Origin: an uncultured Eubacteriales bacterium
GTDB taxonomy: Bacteria > Bacillota > Clostridia > Oscillospirales > Acutalibacteraceae
NCBI GenBank assembly: GCA_900315195.1
Contig: OMYD01000020.1
Location: 1 to 58,189 of the forward strand
DNA length: 58,189 nt
Direction: 5' to 3'
A program made the translations under genes and the position numbers. The number at the start of each line of letters is the position of its first letter. The stretch's first letter is position 1. Below the pieces are notes generated by a model. It did no database searches. It saw only the letters and a list, made by a program, of their open reading frames with translations, and had not been told where the DNA came from. Of the stretch, positions 42,667 through 51,797 are shown one piece after another.

Positions 42667-43797
42667 TTAACCGATAAATCTTACCTTTACAACACCGTCA
42701 ACAGCAGCAAGCTTTTCAGCGTCGGCCTGAGTTGCGCCGTCGATGATTGTGTAAGCGTAGTCACCGCGGGTTTTGGTGTTGAAGCCTGTCATACCCGCAA
42801 CGTTGACGCTCTTTACGTCAGCGTCAGCCTTGCTGATAACGGTAACGCGGCTGCCGTTTCTCTCAACCGAGAGGGCGGGCAGGTTAACCGAGTTAACGAT
42901 ATTGCCGTTCTCGATGAAATCCTTAATCTGGTTGCAGGCCATTACAGCGCAGTTATCTTCACTCTCGGGGGTTGAAGCGCCGAGGTGAGGAATTACGATA
43001 ACGTTCTCCTCGCCGAGGATCTTATCGTTGCCGAAGTCGGTTACATACTTTGCGACCTTGCCGCTCTTGAGAGCGTCGAGGAGCGCGTCGCTGTTTACAA
43101 GACCGTCGCGGCTGTAGTTGAGAATGCGAACGCCGTCGCGCATTTTAGCGATCATGTCGGCGTCTACCATATCCTTTGTGTCGGGAAGAAGCGGAACATG
43201 AATTGAGAGGTAGTCGCAGTTTACCATAACCTCTTCGTTGCTACCCATAATCTTAACAGCGGGGTCAAGCTTAGCTTTATTTGCCTCACTGAGGAAGGGG
43301 TCAAAGCCGATAACGTCCATGCCTACGGCTACGGCTACGTTGGCAACCAGAATACCGATTGCGCCCAGACCTACAACGCCGAGGGTCTTGCCTGTGATTT
43401 CGGGACCTACGAACTGGCTCTTGCCCTTTTCAACCTTTTTGCCCATTTCGTCGCCTGTGCCTTTAAGGGTTTTTGCCCACTCGATGCCCTCAACAACCTT
43501 TCTGGAAGCGAGAAGCAGACCGGTGAGAACAAGCTCCTTAACAGCGTTGGCGTTAGCGCCGGGAGTATTGAATACGCAGATACCCTGCTCGGTGCATTTA
43601 TCCTTGGGAATGTTGTTTGTGCCGGCGCCCGCTCTGGCGATTGCGAGGAGGTTTTCGCCGAACTCCATGTCGTGCATAGCCGCTGAACGAACCAAAATAG
43701 CGTCGGGGTTCTGCACGTCGTCGCCGCAGGTATAGTTGTCGCCGAGGCGCTTTGTGCCGACGGCAGCGATTTTATTTAATGTCAATACGTTGTACAT
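42667..43797 (-). CDS. serA: D-3-phosphoglycerate dehydrogenase with ACT domain
   Basis: 376 residues from the ATG at 43797, preceded by AAAGGA. First step of serine synthesis. The Rossmann motif is VVGLGAIGILVANVAVAVG. Catalytic Arg is in ILNYSRDG, Glu lies about 30 residues later in LGEENVIV, and His in IPHLGASTP. A C-terminal ACT domain (VKSVNVAGMTGFNTKTRGDYAYTI), usually the site of serine feedback, is present. It lies 30 bases downstream of serC in one operon. Note that the usual NTARG signature of this superfamily reads NYSRDG here, as in the clostridial subgroup. Confidence 0.95.
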   Translation of the reverse strand: MYNVLTLNKIAAVGTKRLGDNYTCGDDVQNPDAILVRSAAMHDMEFGENLLAIARAGAGTNNIPKDKCTEQGICVFNTPGANANAVKELVLTGLLLASRKVVEGIEWAKTLKGTGDEMGKKVEKGKSQFVGPEITGKTLGVVGLGAIGILVANVAVAVGMDVIGFDPFLSEANKAKLDPAVKIMGSNEEVMVNCDYLSIHVPLLPDTKDMVDADMIAKMRDGVRILNYSRDGLVNSDALLDALKSGKVAKYVTDFGNDKILGEENVIVIPHLGASTPESEDNCAVMACNQIKDFIENGNIVNSVNLPALSVERNGSRVTVISKADADVKSVNVAGMTGFNTKTRGDYAYTIIDGATQADAEKLAAVDGVVKVRFIG

Positions 43798-43827
43798 GAC
43801 TGTCAATCCTTTTCTGATGAAATGAAA

Positions 43828-44913
43828 TTATTTGTTTTCAGCCTCAAACTTCTTCATGAAGTCAACCAGAGCAACAACGCCCTCATAAGGCATAGCGTTG
43901 TAGATAGAAGCTCTCATACCGCCGACTGTGCGGTGACCCTTGAGGTTAACAAGACCTGCCTCGGTGCTCTCCTTAACGAACTTAGCGTCGAGGTCTGCGT
44001 CGCCTGTAACGAAGGGAACGTTCATAAGAGAACGATCCTCGGGAACTACCGTGCCCTTGAACAGCTCAGAGCTGTCGAGGAAGTCGTAAAGAAGCTTAGC
44101 CTTCTTCTCGTTGAGCTCCTGCATTTTCTCAAGGCCGCCGATATCGTTCTTGATCCACTCGAGAACAAGCTTAGCTACATAGATCGAGTAGCAGGGCGGT
44201 GTGTTGTAAAGCGACTGACCGTCAGCGTGGATCTTGTAGTTGAGCATTGTGGGTGTGATGTCCATAGCGTTGCCGATAAGATCCTCTCTTACGATAGCGA
44301 TTGTAACGCCCGCGCCTGACATGTTCTTCTGAGCACCGGCGAACAGAGCGCCGAACTTGGTGACGTCGAGCGGAGTTGAGCAGATGCAGGATGAGATATC
44401 AGCAATCAGCGGAATATCGCCTGTATCGGGAAGCTCGTGATAAACAGTACCGTAAATGGTGTTGTTCATGCAGATATATACATAGTCAGCGTCCTCGCGG
44501 AACATTGACTTGTCTGTCTTGGGAATGTATGAGAAGGTTTTGTCAGCAGAGGACGCAACCGCAACCGCATCGCCGTAACGCTGAGCTTCCTGGAGAGCCT
44601 TCTTAGCCCACTGACCTGTAACGATATAGTCAGCCTTGTTGTTCTTGTTCATAAAGTTGAGGGCTACCATTGCAAACTGTGTTGAACCGCCGCCCTGAAG
44701 GAACATAACCTTGTAGTTGTCGGGGATGTTCATTACTTCTCTGAGAAGCGCCTCGGCGTCCTTGATGATCTTGTCAAACGCCTTGCTGCGGTGAGACATT
44801 TCCAGTACGCTCTGACCTGTACCCTCGTAGTCGAGCATTTCAGCTGCCGCTTTTTTCAGAACGGACTCGGGCAGCATTGAAGGACCCGCAGAAAAATTGT
44901 AAACTCTTGCCAT
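43828..44913 (-). CDS. serC: phosphoserine aminotransferase
   Basis: 361 residues. The PLP enzyme converts 3-phosphohydroxypyruvate and glutamate to phosphoserine. It opens VYNFSAGPSMLPESVL, a hallmark of the family. The PLP lysine lies in FAGAQKNMSGAG (about 197), and substrate-binding HRTVGGMRASIYNA is near the end. AAGGGAG precedes the ATG. It heads the serC-serA operon under a perfect SigA-type promoter, so serine synthesis is probably constitutive or strongly expressed. Confidence 0.97.
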   Translation of the reverse strand: MARVYNFSAGPSMLPESVLKKAAAEMLDYEGTGQSVLEMSHRSKAFDKIIKDAEALLREVMNIPDNYKVMFLQGGGSTQFAMVALNFMNKNNKADYIVTGQWAKKALQEAQRYGDAVAVASSADKTFSYIPKTDKSMFREDADYVYICMNNTIYGTVYHELPDTGDIPLIADISSCICSTPLDVTKFGALFAGAQKNMSGAGVTIAIVREDLIGNAMDITPTMLNYKIHADGQSLYNTPPCYSIYVAKLVLEWIKNDIGGLEKMQELNEKKAKLLYDFLDSSELFKGTVVPEDRSLMNVPFVTGDADLDAKFVKESTEAGLVNLKGHRTVGGMRASIYNAMPYEGVVALVDFMKKFEAENK

Positions 44914-45002
44914 ATTTATTACTCCCTTTTAATTAGTGTAGGTGTGTGGATTCGGATTTCCTGACTCCAAACTACCCCATTTTTTCTACCATAACAGTGA
45001 AT

Positions 45003-45031
45003 ATTATACGCCTTTTAAAAAGCTATGTCAA
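45003..45031 (-). promoter_or_regulatory. consensus promoter of serC-serA
   Basis: On the minus strand TTGACA (45031-45026) and TATAAT (45008-45003) are 17 bp apart. The leader is about 85 nt; I see no T-box or other RNA switch in it. Confidence 0.85.
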
Positions 45032-45050
45032 TATTTATCGGGACAATTAG

Positions 45051-45986
45051 TTAAATATTTAACAATTGTTTTCGGCTCATGCCAATATCCTCTTTCATAC
45101 GCAGCGCTTCAACTCTAGCGGCAGCGGCAAAGTCCTCCTCGGTGAGCCCATGCTTTTTCCACGCGCACATAATGCCGCGGCTTGAGTTGATTATCGCGCC
45201 CAACCCGTTTTTGTCAAAGGCATTTTTAGCGTCCTGAGCGCCGCCGCCCTGAGCGCCGTATCCGGGCACAAGGAAGAAGGTGTGAGGCGCTTTTTCGCGC
45301 ATTTCGGCAAGCTGCTCGGGGTATGTCGCGCCTACAACGGCGCCTACGCCCGAATAGCCGTATTTTCCGGGAAGCTCCCCGCCCCAGCTCTCGCACATTT
45401 TGCCCATCTGCTCATAAACGGAAGCTCCGTTTTCAAGCTTTAAATCCTGAAGCTCGCCCGAGCTGGGATTTGATGTTTTTACAAGCACAAAAATGCCCTT
45501 GTCCTTAGCCTTGCAGATATTTAAGAGCGGCTTGATTCCGTCGGTACCGAGGTAGCCGTTGACAGTCAGCGCGTCAGCGCCGAAAGCGTCGACGCTCTCG
45601 CCCTCAACGTTGGTTGTGCCCAGATGCGCCGTGGCGTACGCCTCCATTGTGGTGCCGATGTCGTTGCGCTTGCCGTCGGTCATAACGAACATGCCCTTTG
45701 ACTTGGCGTAGGCGATTGTATCAGCCAGCGCCTTTACACCCTGCCAGCCGTACATTTCATAATATGCGGCCTGAGGCTTGATTGCGGGTACAATATCGTA
45801 AATCTTATCAATTATCGCCTTGTTGAACTCAAGCAGCGCGGCAGCCGCGCCCTCAAGGGTTTTGCCGTACTTTTCAAAGCACGCGCTCTTGATGGAAGCG
45901 GGAACGTAGTCGAGCTTAGGGTCAAGTCCCGCTACGGTGGGGTTCTGTTTTTCGATGATTTTTTCGATCAGTCTGTCAAAAGCCAT
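45051..45986 (-). CDS. pyrF: orotidine 5'-phosphate decarboxylase, subfamily 2
   Basis: 311 residues from the ATG at 45986, preceded by GGAGG. Last step of UMP synthesis. The long subfamily 2 form shows VAGLDPKLDYVP near the start, and the catalytic DGKRNDIGTTMEAYA with Lys and Asp. GYSGVGAVVGATYPEQ and VPGYGAQGGG close the barrel. It lies 15 bases downstream of the HMGL-like aldolase gene and is last in the operon with pyrC. Confidence 0.96.
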   Translation of the reverse strand: MAFDRLIEKIIEKQNPTVAGLDPKLDYVPASIKSACFEKYGKTLEGAAAALLEFNKAIIDKIYDIVPAIKPQAAYYEMYGWQGVKALADTIAYAKSKGMFVMTDGKRNDIGTTMEAYATAHLGTTNVEGESVDAFGADALTVNGYLGTDGIKPLLNICKAKDKGIFVLVKTSNPSSGELQDLKLENGASVYEQMGKMCESWGGELPGKYGYSGVGAVVGATYPEQLAEMREKAPHTFFLVPGYGAQGGGAQDAKNAFDKNGLGAIINSSRGIMCAWKKHGLTEEDFAAAARVEALRMKEDIGMSRKQLLNI

Positions 45987-46001
45987 ATTATCCTCCAATT
46001 A

Positions 46002-46982
46002 TCAGCTGTTAATAATATCGTAAAGGTCGTTAGCGAACTTGTAGTAGTCTTTTCTGCCGTCCTGAATAAACTGGATCGCGGGACGCGGATGGGTATTATA
46101 CTGACCAGTGAGCATGTAGGGCACGTCGTAGCCCCACTTTACGCCCTCCTCGCGGAGCTTTGTCATATGGTTCTGCATCATCTTGATAATGGGATTTACC
46201 TTGTATTTCGGGTTTTTAAGGAATCCGAGCAGCAGCTCAAGCGCGCAGTTGCCGGCGCCTCTGCCCATTCCGTCAACCGTAGCGTCAAGGTAGCTTGCGC
46301 CGAACGCCATTGCCTCGATGGTGTTTGCAAAGGCAAGCTGCTGGTTGTTGTGAGCGTGAATGCCCGTGCATTTGCCGTATTTCTCGGCGATTTCGCCGTA
46401 CATTTCGGCGTAGCGGCGAGCCTCCTCGGGATAGAGCGAGCCGTAGCTGTCAACGATGTAGAAGCATGAAACGGGTGTCTGGCCGAGAATATTCAGCGCG
46501 GTGTGCAAGTCCTCGGTACGCGCCTTTGAAATAGCCATGATGTTGATCGTGGTTTCATAGCCCTGCTTTGCGCAGTACTCAATCATCTCGACTGCCGCGG
46601 GAATTGTGTTGATGTATGTCGCGATACGGATGAGGTCGATGGGGCTTTCGTTTTTGGGAATGATATCCTCCTCGAAATCCGTCCTGCCGACGTCCGCCAT
46701 AACCGCGATTTTCATTTTGGTGTTGTTTTCTCCTACGATGTCGCGGATATCGCTGTCGTTGCAGAACTTCCACTTTCCGAAATCGTCCTCGTCAAAGATC
46801 TCCTTTGAAGCCTTGTAGCCGAATTCCATGTAGTCTACGCCCGCTTTAAGATTAGCCTTGTACAGGTCGCGGACAAAAACGTCGGAAAAGCGGAAATCGT
46901 TGCAAAGACCTCCGTCGCGGATTGTTGCGTCAACTACGCGTATGTCCTGTCTTACAGACAGAAGATTACCTTTTTGTGCCAT
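46002..46982 (-). CDS. HMGL-like aldolase (4-hydroxy-2-oxovalerate aldolase type)
   Basis: 326 residues. A TIM-barrel aldolase of the HMG-CoA lyase/DmpG superfamily. The N-terminal DATIRDGGLCNDF has the metal-binding Asp. The two metal His are in GIHAHNNQQLAFAN and DGMGRGAGNCALE follows. These enzymes cleave or form C-C bonds next to a 2-oxo acid. No acylating aldehyde dehydrogenase, the usual partner, is nearby. Instead the gene lies between pyrC (63 bases) and pyrF (15 bases), so it is cotranscribed with pyrimidine genes. Its substrate here is unknown. TAGGAGAG precedes the ATG. Confidence 0.88.
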   Translation of the reverse strand: MAQKGNLLSVRQDIRVVDATIRDGGLCNDFRFSDVFVRDLYKANLKAGVDYMEFGYKASKEIFDEDDFGKWKFCNDSDIRDIVGENNTKMKIAVMADVGRTDFEEDIIPKNESPIDLIRIATYINTIPAAVEMIEYCAKQGYETTINIMAISKARTEDLHTALNILGQTPVSCFYIVDSYGSLYPEEARRYAEMYGEIAEKYGKCTGIHAHNNQQLAFANTIEAMAFGASYLDATVDGMGRGAGNCALELLLGFLKNPKYKVNPIIKMMQNHMTKLREEGVKWGYDVPYMLTGQYNTHPRPAIQFIQDGRKDYYKFANDLYDIINS

Positions 46983-47045
46983 ATTATCTCTCCTAATTAC
47001 CCAATTATATCATTGAAAAGGGCGCGGCGCGCGCCTCTGATAGTA

Positions 47046-48311
47046 TCAAATGCGTTCAAAAACAACCTTGCCGTTCAGCAGGGTTTTCTTTACCCTGCCC
47101 GTGAGCGTCATGCCCTTAAACGGGGTGTTTTTGCTTTTGCCGTGGAGCGAATCGACGTCGACCGTCCACTGCTCGTTTATGTCAACAAGCGCTATGTCCG
47201 CGGGTGAACCTACTGAAAGCGAGCCCGCCTCAATTCCGAGAACCTTCGCGGGATTAACCGACATTTTGCGCACCAGCTCCTCAAAAGTCAGCAAGCCTGT
47301 TTTTACAAGATATGTAATGCCGACCGCAAGCGAGGTCTCCATGCCGATTGAACCGTTAGGCGCTTTTTCAAAGTCAGCCTTTTCCTCGGGTGTGTGAGGC
47401 GCGTGGTCGGTTGCTATGCAGTCAAGAGTGCCATCCTGCAAGCCCTCGATAATCGCCTTAACATCCTCCTCGGTACGAAGCGGCGGATTCATGCGGTAAT
47501 CCGCGTCACGCTTTAAAAGCTCTTTTTCGGTGAGCGAGAAATAGTGCGGCGCGGTTTCGGCGGTGACCTTAACACCGCGGCGTTTAGCGTCACGAACCAG
47601 AGCCACGCTTGTTTTGGTGCTGACATGGCAGATATGAACCGGCACATTCTCAGCCGCCGCAAGGGCTATTTCTCTTGCGGTTCCGCAGTCCTCGGCTGAA
47701 GCGGGAATTCCCTTTACGCCGAGCTGACGCGACACCTTGCCCTCGTTTATTTTGCCGCCGTCCGCAAGGAATAAATCCTCACAGTGAGCCACAACCGTCA
47801 AGCCGAGCTTAGGCGCTTTTTTCATAGCGTCGCTGAGAAATTTAGTGTTCTCAACCGGTCTGCCGTCGTCGCTTAACGCCACGGCGCCCGCGTTTTTCAG
47901 CGCTTCCAAGTCGGTAGGCTCAGCGCTTTTCAAGCCTTTTGTAATGCTTGCCGCGACATATACCTTTGCGTCGGCGTTTTTCGCCTTTTCAAGTATATAC
48001 CGCACGGTTTCGGGGCTGTCGACGGTAGGCGCGGTGTTCGGCATCGCCAAAAGGCTTGTTACTCCACCTGCCGCTGCCGCGCGGCAGCCCGTGATGATAT
48101 CTTCCTTTTGAGTTTGTCCGGGGTCGCGCAGGTGAACGTGCATATCCGTAAGCCCCGGTATAGCGTACAGCCCTTCCGCGTTGATTTCCTCGTCAGCGTG
48201 AAGGTCTTTTCCAATCCGCGCTATCCTGCCGCCCTCGACCAGAATATCCAGAACATCGTTTATTCCGTCAGCCGGTGATACGACATGCGCGTTTTTTATA
48301 AGTAAACTCAT
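47046..48311 (-). CDS. pyrC: dihydroorotase
   Basis: 421 residues, class I amidohydrolase. The metal-binding motifs are MHVHLRDPGQTQKED near residue 58, the later VAHCED and VHICHVSTK histidines, and IATDHAPHTPEEK with the catalytic Asp. It closes carbamoyl-aspartate to dihydroorotate. AAGGAGC precedes the ATG. It begins 9 bases after the end of the acidic membrane-protein gene and is followed by the aldolase and pyrF, making one operon. Confidence 0.96.
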   Translation of the reverse strand: MSLLIKNAHVVSPADGINDVLDILVEGGRIARIGKDLHADEEINAEGLYAIPGLTDMHVHLRDPGQTQKEDIITGCRAAAAGGVTSLLAMPNTAPTVDSPETVRYILEKAKNADAKVYVAASITKGLKSAEPTDLEALKNAGAVALSDDGRPVENTKFLSDAMKKAPKLGLTVVAHCEDLFLADGGKINEGKVSRQLGVKGIPASAEDCGTAREIALAAAENVPVHICHVSTKTSVALVRDAKRRGVKVTAETAPHYFSLTEKELLKRDADYRMNPPLRTEEDVKAIIEGLQDGTLDCIATDHAPHTPEEKADFEKAPNGSIGMETSLAVGITYLVKTGLLTFEELVRKMSVNPAKVLGIEAGSLSVGSPADIALVDINEQWTVDVDSLHGKSKNTPFKGMTLTGRVKKTLLNGKVVFERI

Positions 48312-48320
48312 ATTTGCTCC

Positions 48321-50255
48321 TTATTGCCTCGGATTGCGCGGGCGGTCGTCGCGGCTGCGCACCTGAACCAAGCCGTTGCTGTCACGGCGGCGCTCCCTTA
48401 CAGCGCGCTCCTGCTGCCTACGCTCCATCTGACGGCGGCGGCGCTCCTCCTCAGCCTTTTTTCTCTTGCTTTTTGCGCGTTTGCGTTTTATTTCACGCTT
48501 AACGTTAGTGGCAAAATACCCGCAGTGAGTGAAAAAGCTTTTTACCGAAGCACCAAAACTATTGCGCTCCTTCGCCTTGGGGGGCTCTTTTTCAATTTCA
48601 ACCGCGCGCTGCTCCTCCTCGCCGATTACGTCGTACTCCTCGGCCTCTTCAATCTGCTTGCTGCTGATTACACCGAAAATCCTTCGCGGCGCTTCCTCAA
48701 AGAAATCGTTGCTGCTCTTAAAGCGCTCCTGCTTTGATTCCTCTCTGACAAGCACTTCGTCACTAAGCAGTTCTTCAAATTCCTCATCCGCTTCCTCCGA
48801 AGAATCAGATTTGCTTTCATCGCTGTCTGCTTCTTCGTCATCAGGAATTTCTTCCCGGTTTTCCTCATCAGAGTCCGTTTCTTCGGGAATCTCAGACTGC
48901 TCCTCAGCGTCGGTTTCATCGGGATTTTCCTGCTGCTCATCAACAGGGCTTTCTATATCATTTTCTTCCCGCGGAATGTCCGAGCAACTGATGTCAACAA
49001 GCTCTTCCTCGGCAGGACTGTCATCGTTAACAGGTTCCGTCTCCGCGGATTCTTCCTCGCCGGGTTCGGTATAGGCTGATGCAGCGGTTTTTTCCGCCGC
49101 GGTTAATGCCGCGTCTTCCTCGTCATCAAAAAACTCTGAGATAACGTCGGCTTTTTGGATAACACTGTCCCTAACCTCCGCGTTTTCGTCGGAGTCAGCC
49201 TCTGTTTCGGGCAGTGTATCATTAAAATTTTCGTCGTCCTCCAAATCTCCCAGCAGTCTTGCGATATCCTCATCCGAATACTTGCGCTTAGGCATATCAT
49301 CGTCATAGCTGTCAGCATAGCCCTCGTTGTAGCTTTCGCTGTAGGTCTTTTTGCTTTCGACAGGTATCTGCTTTTCTTTTGGGGTGTCCTCGGTCTTTTG
49401 GTAATAATCCTCAGCGAGCTCTGTTCTTTCGCTTTTTGCGCTGTTTTGAACTTTGCCGGGACGCGACTGGTACTTGTCGGCAAGCTCCTCAAGGATTTTA
49501 TCGTTGCGTGACTTCGCCTTGCGGCGCTTTGACTTCTTTACCGTAACGATAATTATTATCAAAAGGATGATTATTGCCGCCGCTCCCGCGCCGATAACAA
49601 TCAGCATCATCATCTTGTTGTCGGACGGCTTTTCCTTAGCGGGAAACTTAACGGTTTTTGATATCGACTCAAGCATAGTATAATCACTTGCCTCGGCGTC
49701 ACCCGCGTTCCTAAGAATTGTAAGCGTAATATTTTTGCCGTTGTAAACGGTAGTTGCCTGGTACTGCTTTTTCGCAGTGTTGTCAACTGTATCGCGCACG
49801 CTTATCTCAAAATACAGCCATACAATTTCTTTGCCCGCTTCATCCTGTGTACTGTTTTTATATTCAACGTCCGAGCCGCTCTCACCGATAAAATTATGAG
49901 CGACCTCGGCAAGCTCAGCGTTAGAAAATTTGTTAAAATCATTTGAATCCGTGTCGGAATAAGACAGGGTAAGGGTAATTACGTTATCGTTGTCCATTGC
50001 CTGCATATATGTATCGGTTCTTGAGAACAATTCCTGAACCTCTTGATAAGTCAGGTTGTGGCGCGTAAAATACCTGTCGCTCGACTCAGTGGAACGTGTC
50101 ACCGCCGACATGTTGTCGGGCAGGGTAATCTGAAGGTTATCGCACTCCGCGATTGTGATCGGCTCACTGTCCGCGAACACGGTCATAAAGGAAGCCGCGC
50201 AAATCAGAATACAAAGTCCCGCTGCGATCAGCCTCCGAATTAATCTTATGCTCAT
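48321..50255 (-). CDS. single-pass membrane protein with acidic cytoplasmic region
   Basis: 644 residues from the ATG at 50255, preceded by GGAGG; the 55 open codons upstream lack a ribosome site. A signal peptide (LIAAGLCILICAASFMTVFA) and an extracellular domain of about 180 residues are followed by one transmembrane helix (about 216-239). A long Glu/Asp/Ser-rich stretch (about 290-530) follows, and then a strongly basic C-terminus (KREIKRKRAKSKRKKAEEERRRRQ). Family not recognised. The extracellular part has PsbP/PrsW-like length but no motif I know. It lies 9 bases upstream of pyrC, probably in the same operon. Confidence 0.82.
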   Translation of the reverse strand: MSIRLIRRLIAAGLCILICAASFMTVFADSEPITIAECDNLQITLPDNMSAVTRSTESSDRYFTRHNLTYQEVQELFSRTDTYMQAMDNDNVITLTLSYSDTDSNDFNKFSNAELAEVAHNFIGESGSDVEYKNSTQDEAGKEIVWLYFEISVRDTVDNTAKKQYQATTVYNGKNITLTILRNAGDAEASDYTMLESISKTVKFPAKEKPSDNKMMMLIVIGAGAAAIIILLIIIIVTVKKSKRRKAKSRNDKILEELADKYQSRPGKVQNSAKSERTELAEDYYQKTEDTPKEKQIPVESKKTYSESYNEGYADSYDDDMPKRKYSDEDIARLLGDLEDDENFNDTLPETEADSDENAEVRDSVIQKADVISEFFDDEEDAALTAAEKTAASAYTEPGEEESAETEPVNDDSPAEEELVDISCSDIPREENDIESPVDEQQENPDETDAEEQSEIPEETDSDEENREEIPDDEEADSDESKSDSSEEADEEFEELLSDEVLVREESKQERFKSSNDFFEEAPRRIFGVISSKQIEEAEEYDVIGEEEQRAVEIEKEPPKAKERNSFGASVKSFFTHCGYFATNVKREIKRKRAKSKRKKAEEERRRRQMERRQQERAVRERRRDSNGLVQVRSRDDRPRNPRQ

Positions 50256-50395
50256 TTTAATTCCTCCAATCAGAGTTATGTTGCTGCATACATAATCATT
50301 ATACATAAATCGGTAACAAAAAACAAGCATAATATTACAGTTTTTTAATTTTTGACCGAGAAAATAGTCGAATAATGTTTCTTTATGTTTTTTTA

Positions 50396-50434
50396 GGCAA
50401 AAAAGCCGAAAGAGCAACACCCTTTCGGCTTTTA
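50396..50434 (-). terminator. terminator of the nagB-glmM operon
   Basis: AAAAGCCGAAAG and CTTTCGGCTTTT pair around a 9-base loop; on the minus strand TTTTTT follows. It lies 17 bases after the glmM stop. Confidence 0.92.
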
Positions 50435-50450
50435 AATCAGCTTTATAATT

Positions 50451-51797
50451 TTAGATAATATGTCCCTTTGCGCGGATTACGTCGATAATCTGATCAACAT
50501 ATTTCTCGCACTCTTCGTCGGAACCTGCCTCAGCCATAACGCGGATCACGGGCTCGGTGCCTGATTCGCGGAGAAGGATTCTTCCGTTATCGCCGAGAGC
50601 CTCGGCAACCTTGGCAACCTCCGCCTGTACGTCGGGGTCGTTCTTAGCGTCGGGCTTGGAATGAACGCGTACATTCTTAAGCACCTGGGGATACATAACC
50701 ATGGGAGCCGCAAGCTCGCTCATGGGCTTCTCCTTGGCAAGCATAACCTCCATAAGCTTTAGGGAGGTAAGAATGCCGTCGCCGGTTGTAGCGTACTTTG
50801 AGAAGATGATGTGTCCCGACTCCTCGCCGCCGAGGCGGTTGCCGGTCTTAACCATGTTCTCGTAAACATATTTGTCGCCTACGCTGGTCTTGTCGTATTC
50901 GATACCGACCTTGTCAAGCGCCTTAAACAGTCCGAAGTTGCTCATGATGGTGGCAACAACCTTATTGTTAAGGAGCTTGCCTCTTTCCTTCATGTAGCAG
51001 CCGTACATGTAGATGATGTGGTCGCCTGTAATAACGTTGCCCTTTTCGTCAACGGCAAGGCAGCGGTCAGCGTCGCCGTCGTAAGCAAAGCCGACGTCAA
51101 GGCCTTTTTCAACAACAAATTTCTGAAGGTGCTCAATGTGGGTAGAGCCGCAGTCGGTATTGATATTAAAGCCGTCGGGAGCGTCGTTGATAACGTACGT
51201 CTTAGCGCCCAGAGCGTCAAATACACCCTTGGCAATCTGCCATGCCGCGCCGTTTGCAACGTCAAGACCGACCTTAACGTCCTTGAAGCTGTATTTGCTC
51301 ATGGAAATGAGATAACCGATATAGCGGTTGCGGCCTGAAACATAGTCAACGGTTCTGCCGATATTCTCGCGCTGAGCAACGGGAATCTCAAGCTTATCGT
51401 CGATATAATCCTCAACCTTGAGCAGGGTTTCCTCCTCCATCTTTTCGCCCTTGCTGTTGAGCAGCTTAATGCCGTTGTCGTAGAAGGGGTTGTGAGAAGC
51501 GGAAATCATAATGCCGCAGTCAAAGTCGTCGATGCGTGTAATATAAGCCACGGAAGGAGTGGTTGTAACATGCATGATGTAAGCATCAGCGCCGCTTGCC
51601 ATAAGGCCTGTGCAAAGCGCGTACTCAAGCATATAGGAAGAACGGCGGGTATCCTTGCCGATAACTATTTTTGCCTTTTTACCCATGTTCTCGCCGAAAT
51701 ACCAGCCCAGAAAACGGCCGATTTTTACGGCATGCTCAAAGGTAAGATTCTTGTTGGCCTCGCCTCTGAAGCCGTCGGTACCAAAATATTTGCCCAT
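50451..51797 (-). CDS. glmM: phosphoglucosamine mutase
   Basis: 448 residues. It converts glucosamine-6-phosphate to glucosamine-1-phosphate. Start GKYFGTDGFRGEAN is family-typical. The phosphoserine loop is SASHNPFYDNGIK. The magnesium loop is DGDADRC. The phosphate-binding end is RESGTEPVIRVM. AAGGAAGG precedes the ATG, which overlaps the stop of the upstream gene by one base (TAATG). It is third in the operon nagB - beta-helix transferase - glmM under the glmS ribozyme. Confidence 0.97.
   Translation of the reverse strand: MGKYFGTDGFRGEANKNLTFEHAVKIGRFLGWYFGENMGKKAKIVIGKDTRRSSYMLEYALCTGLMASGADAYIMHVTTTPSVAYITRIDDFDCGIMISASHNPFYDNGIKLLNSKGEKMEEETLLKVEDYIDDKLEIPVAQRENIGRTVDYVSGRNRYIGYLISMSKYSFKDVKVGLDVANGAAWQIAKGVFDALGAKTYVINDAPDGFNINTDCGSTHIEHLQKFVVEKGLDVGFAYDGDADRCLAVDEKGNVITGDHIIYMYGCYMKERGKLLNNKVVATIMSNFGLFKALDKVGIEYDKTSVGDKYVYENMVKTGNRLGGEESGHIIFSKYATTGDGILTSLKLMEVMLAKEKPMSELAAPMVMYPQVLKNVRVHSKPDAKNDPDVQAEVAKVAEALGDNGRILLRESGTEPVIRVMAEAGSDEECEKYVDQIIDVIRAKGHII

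Noticed and set aside
44914-45002. T-box or serine-related RNA switch before serC
   Set aside because: The leader is too short and lacks the T-box sequence.
48529-49074. Ser-rich 181-codon plus-strand frame
   Set aside because: Shadow of the Glu/Asp-rich region of the minus-strand membrane-protein gene.
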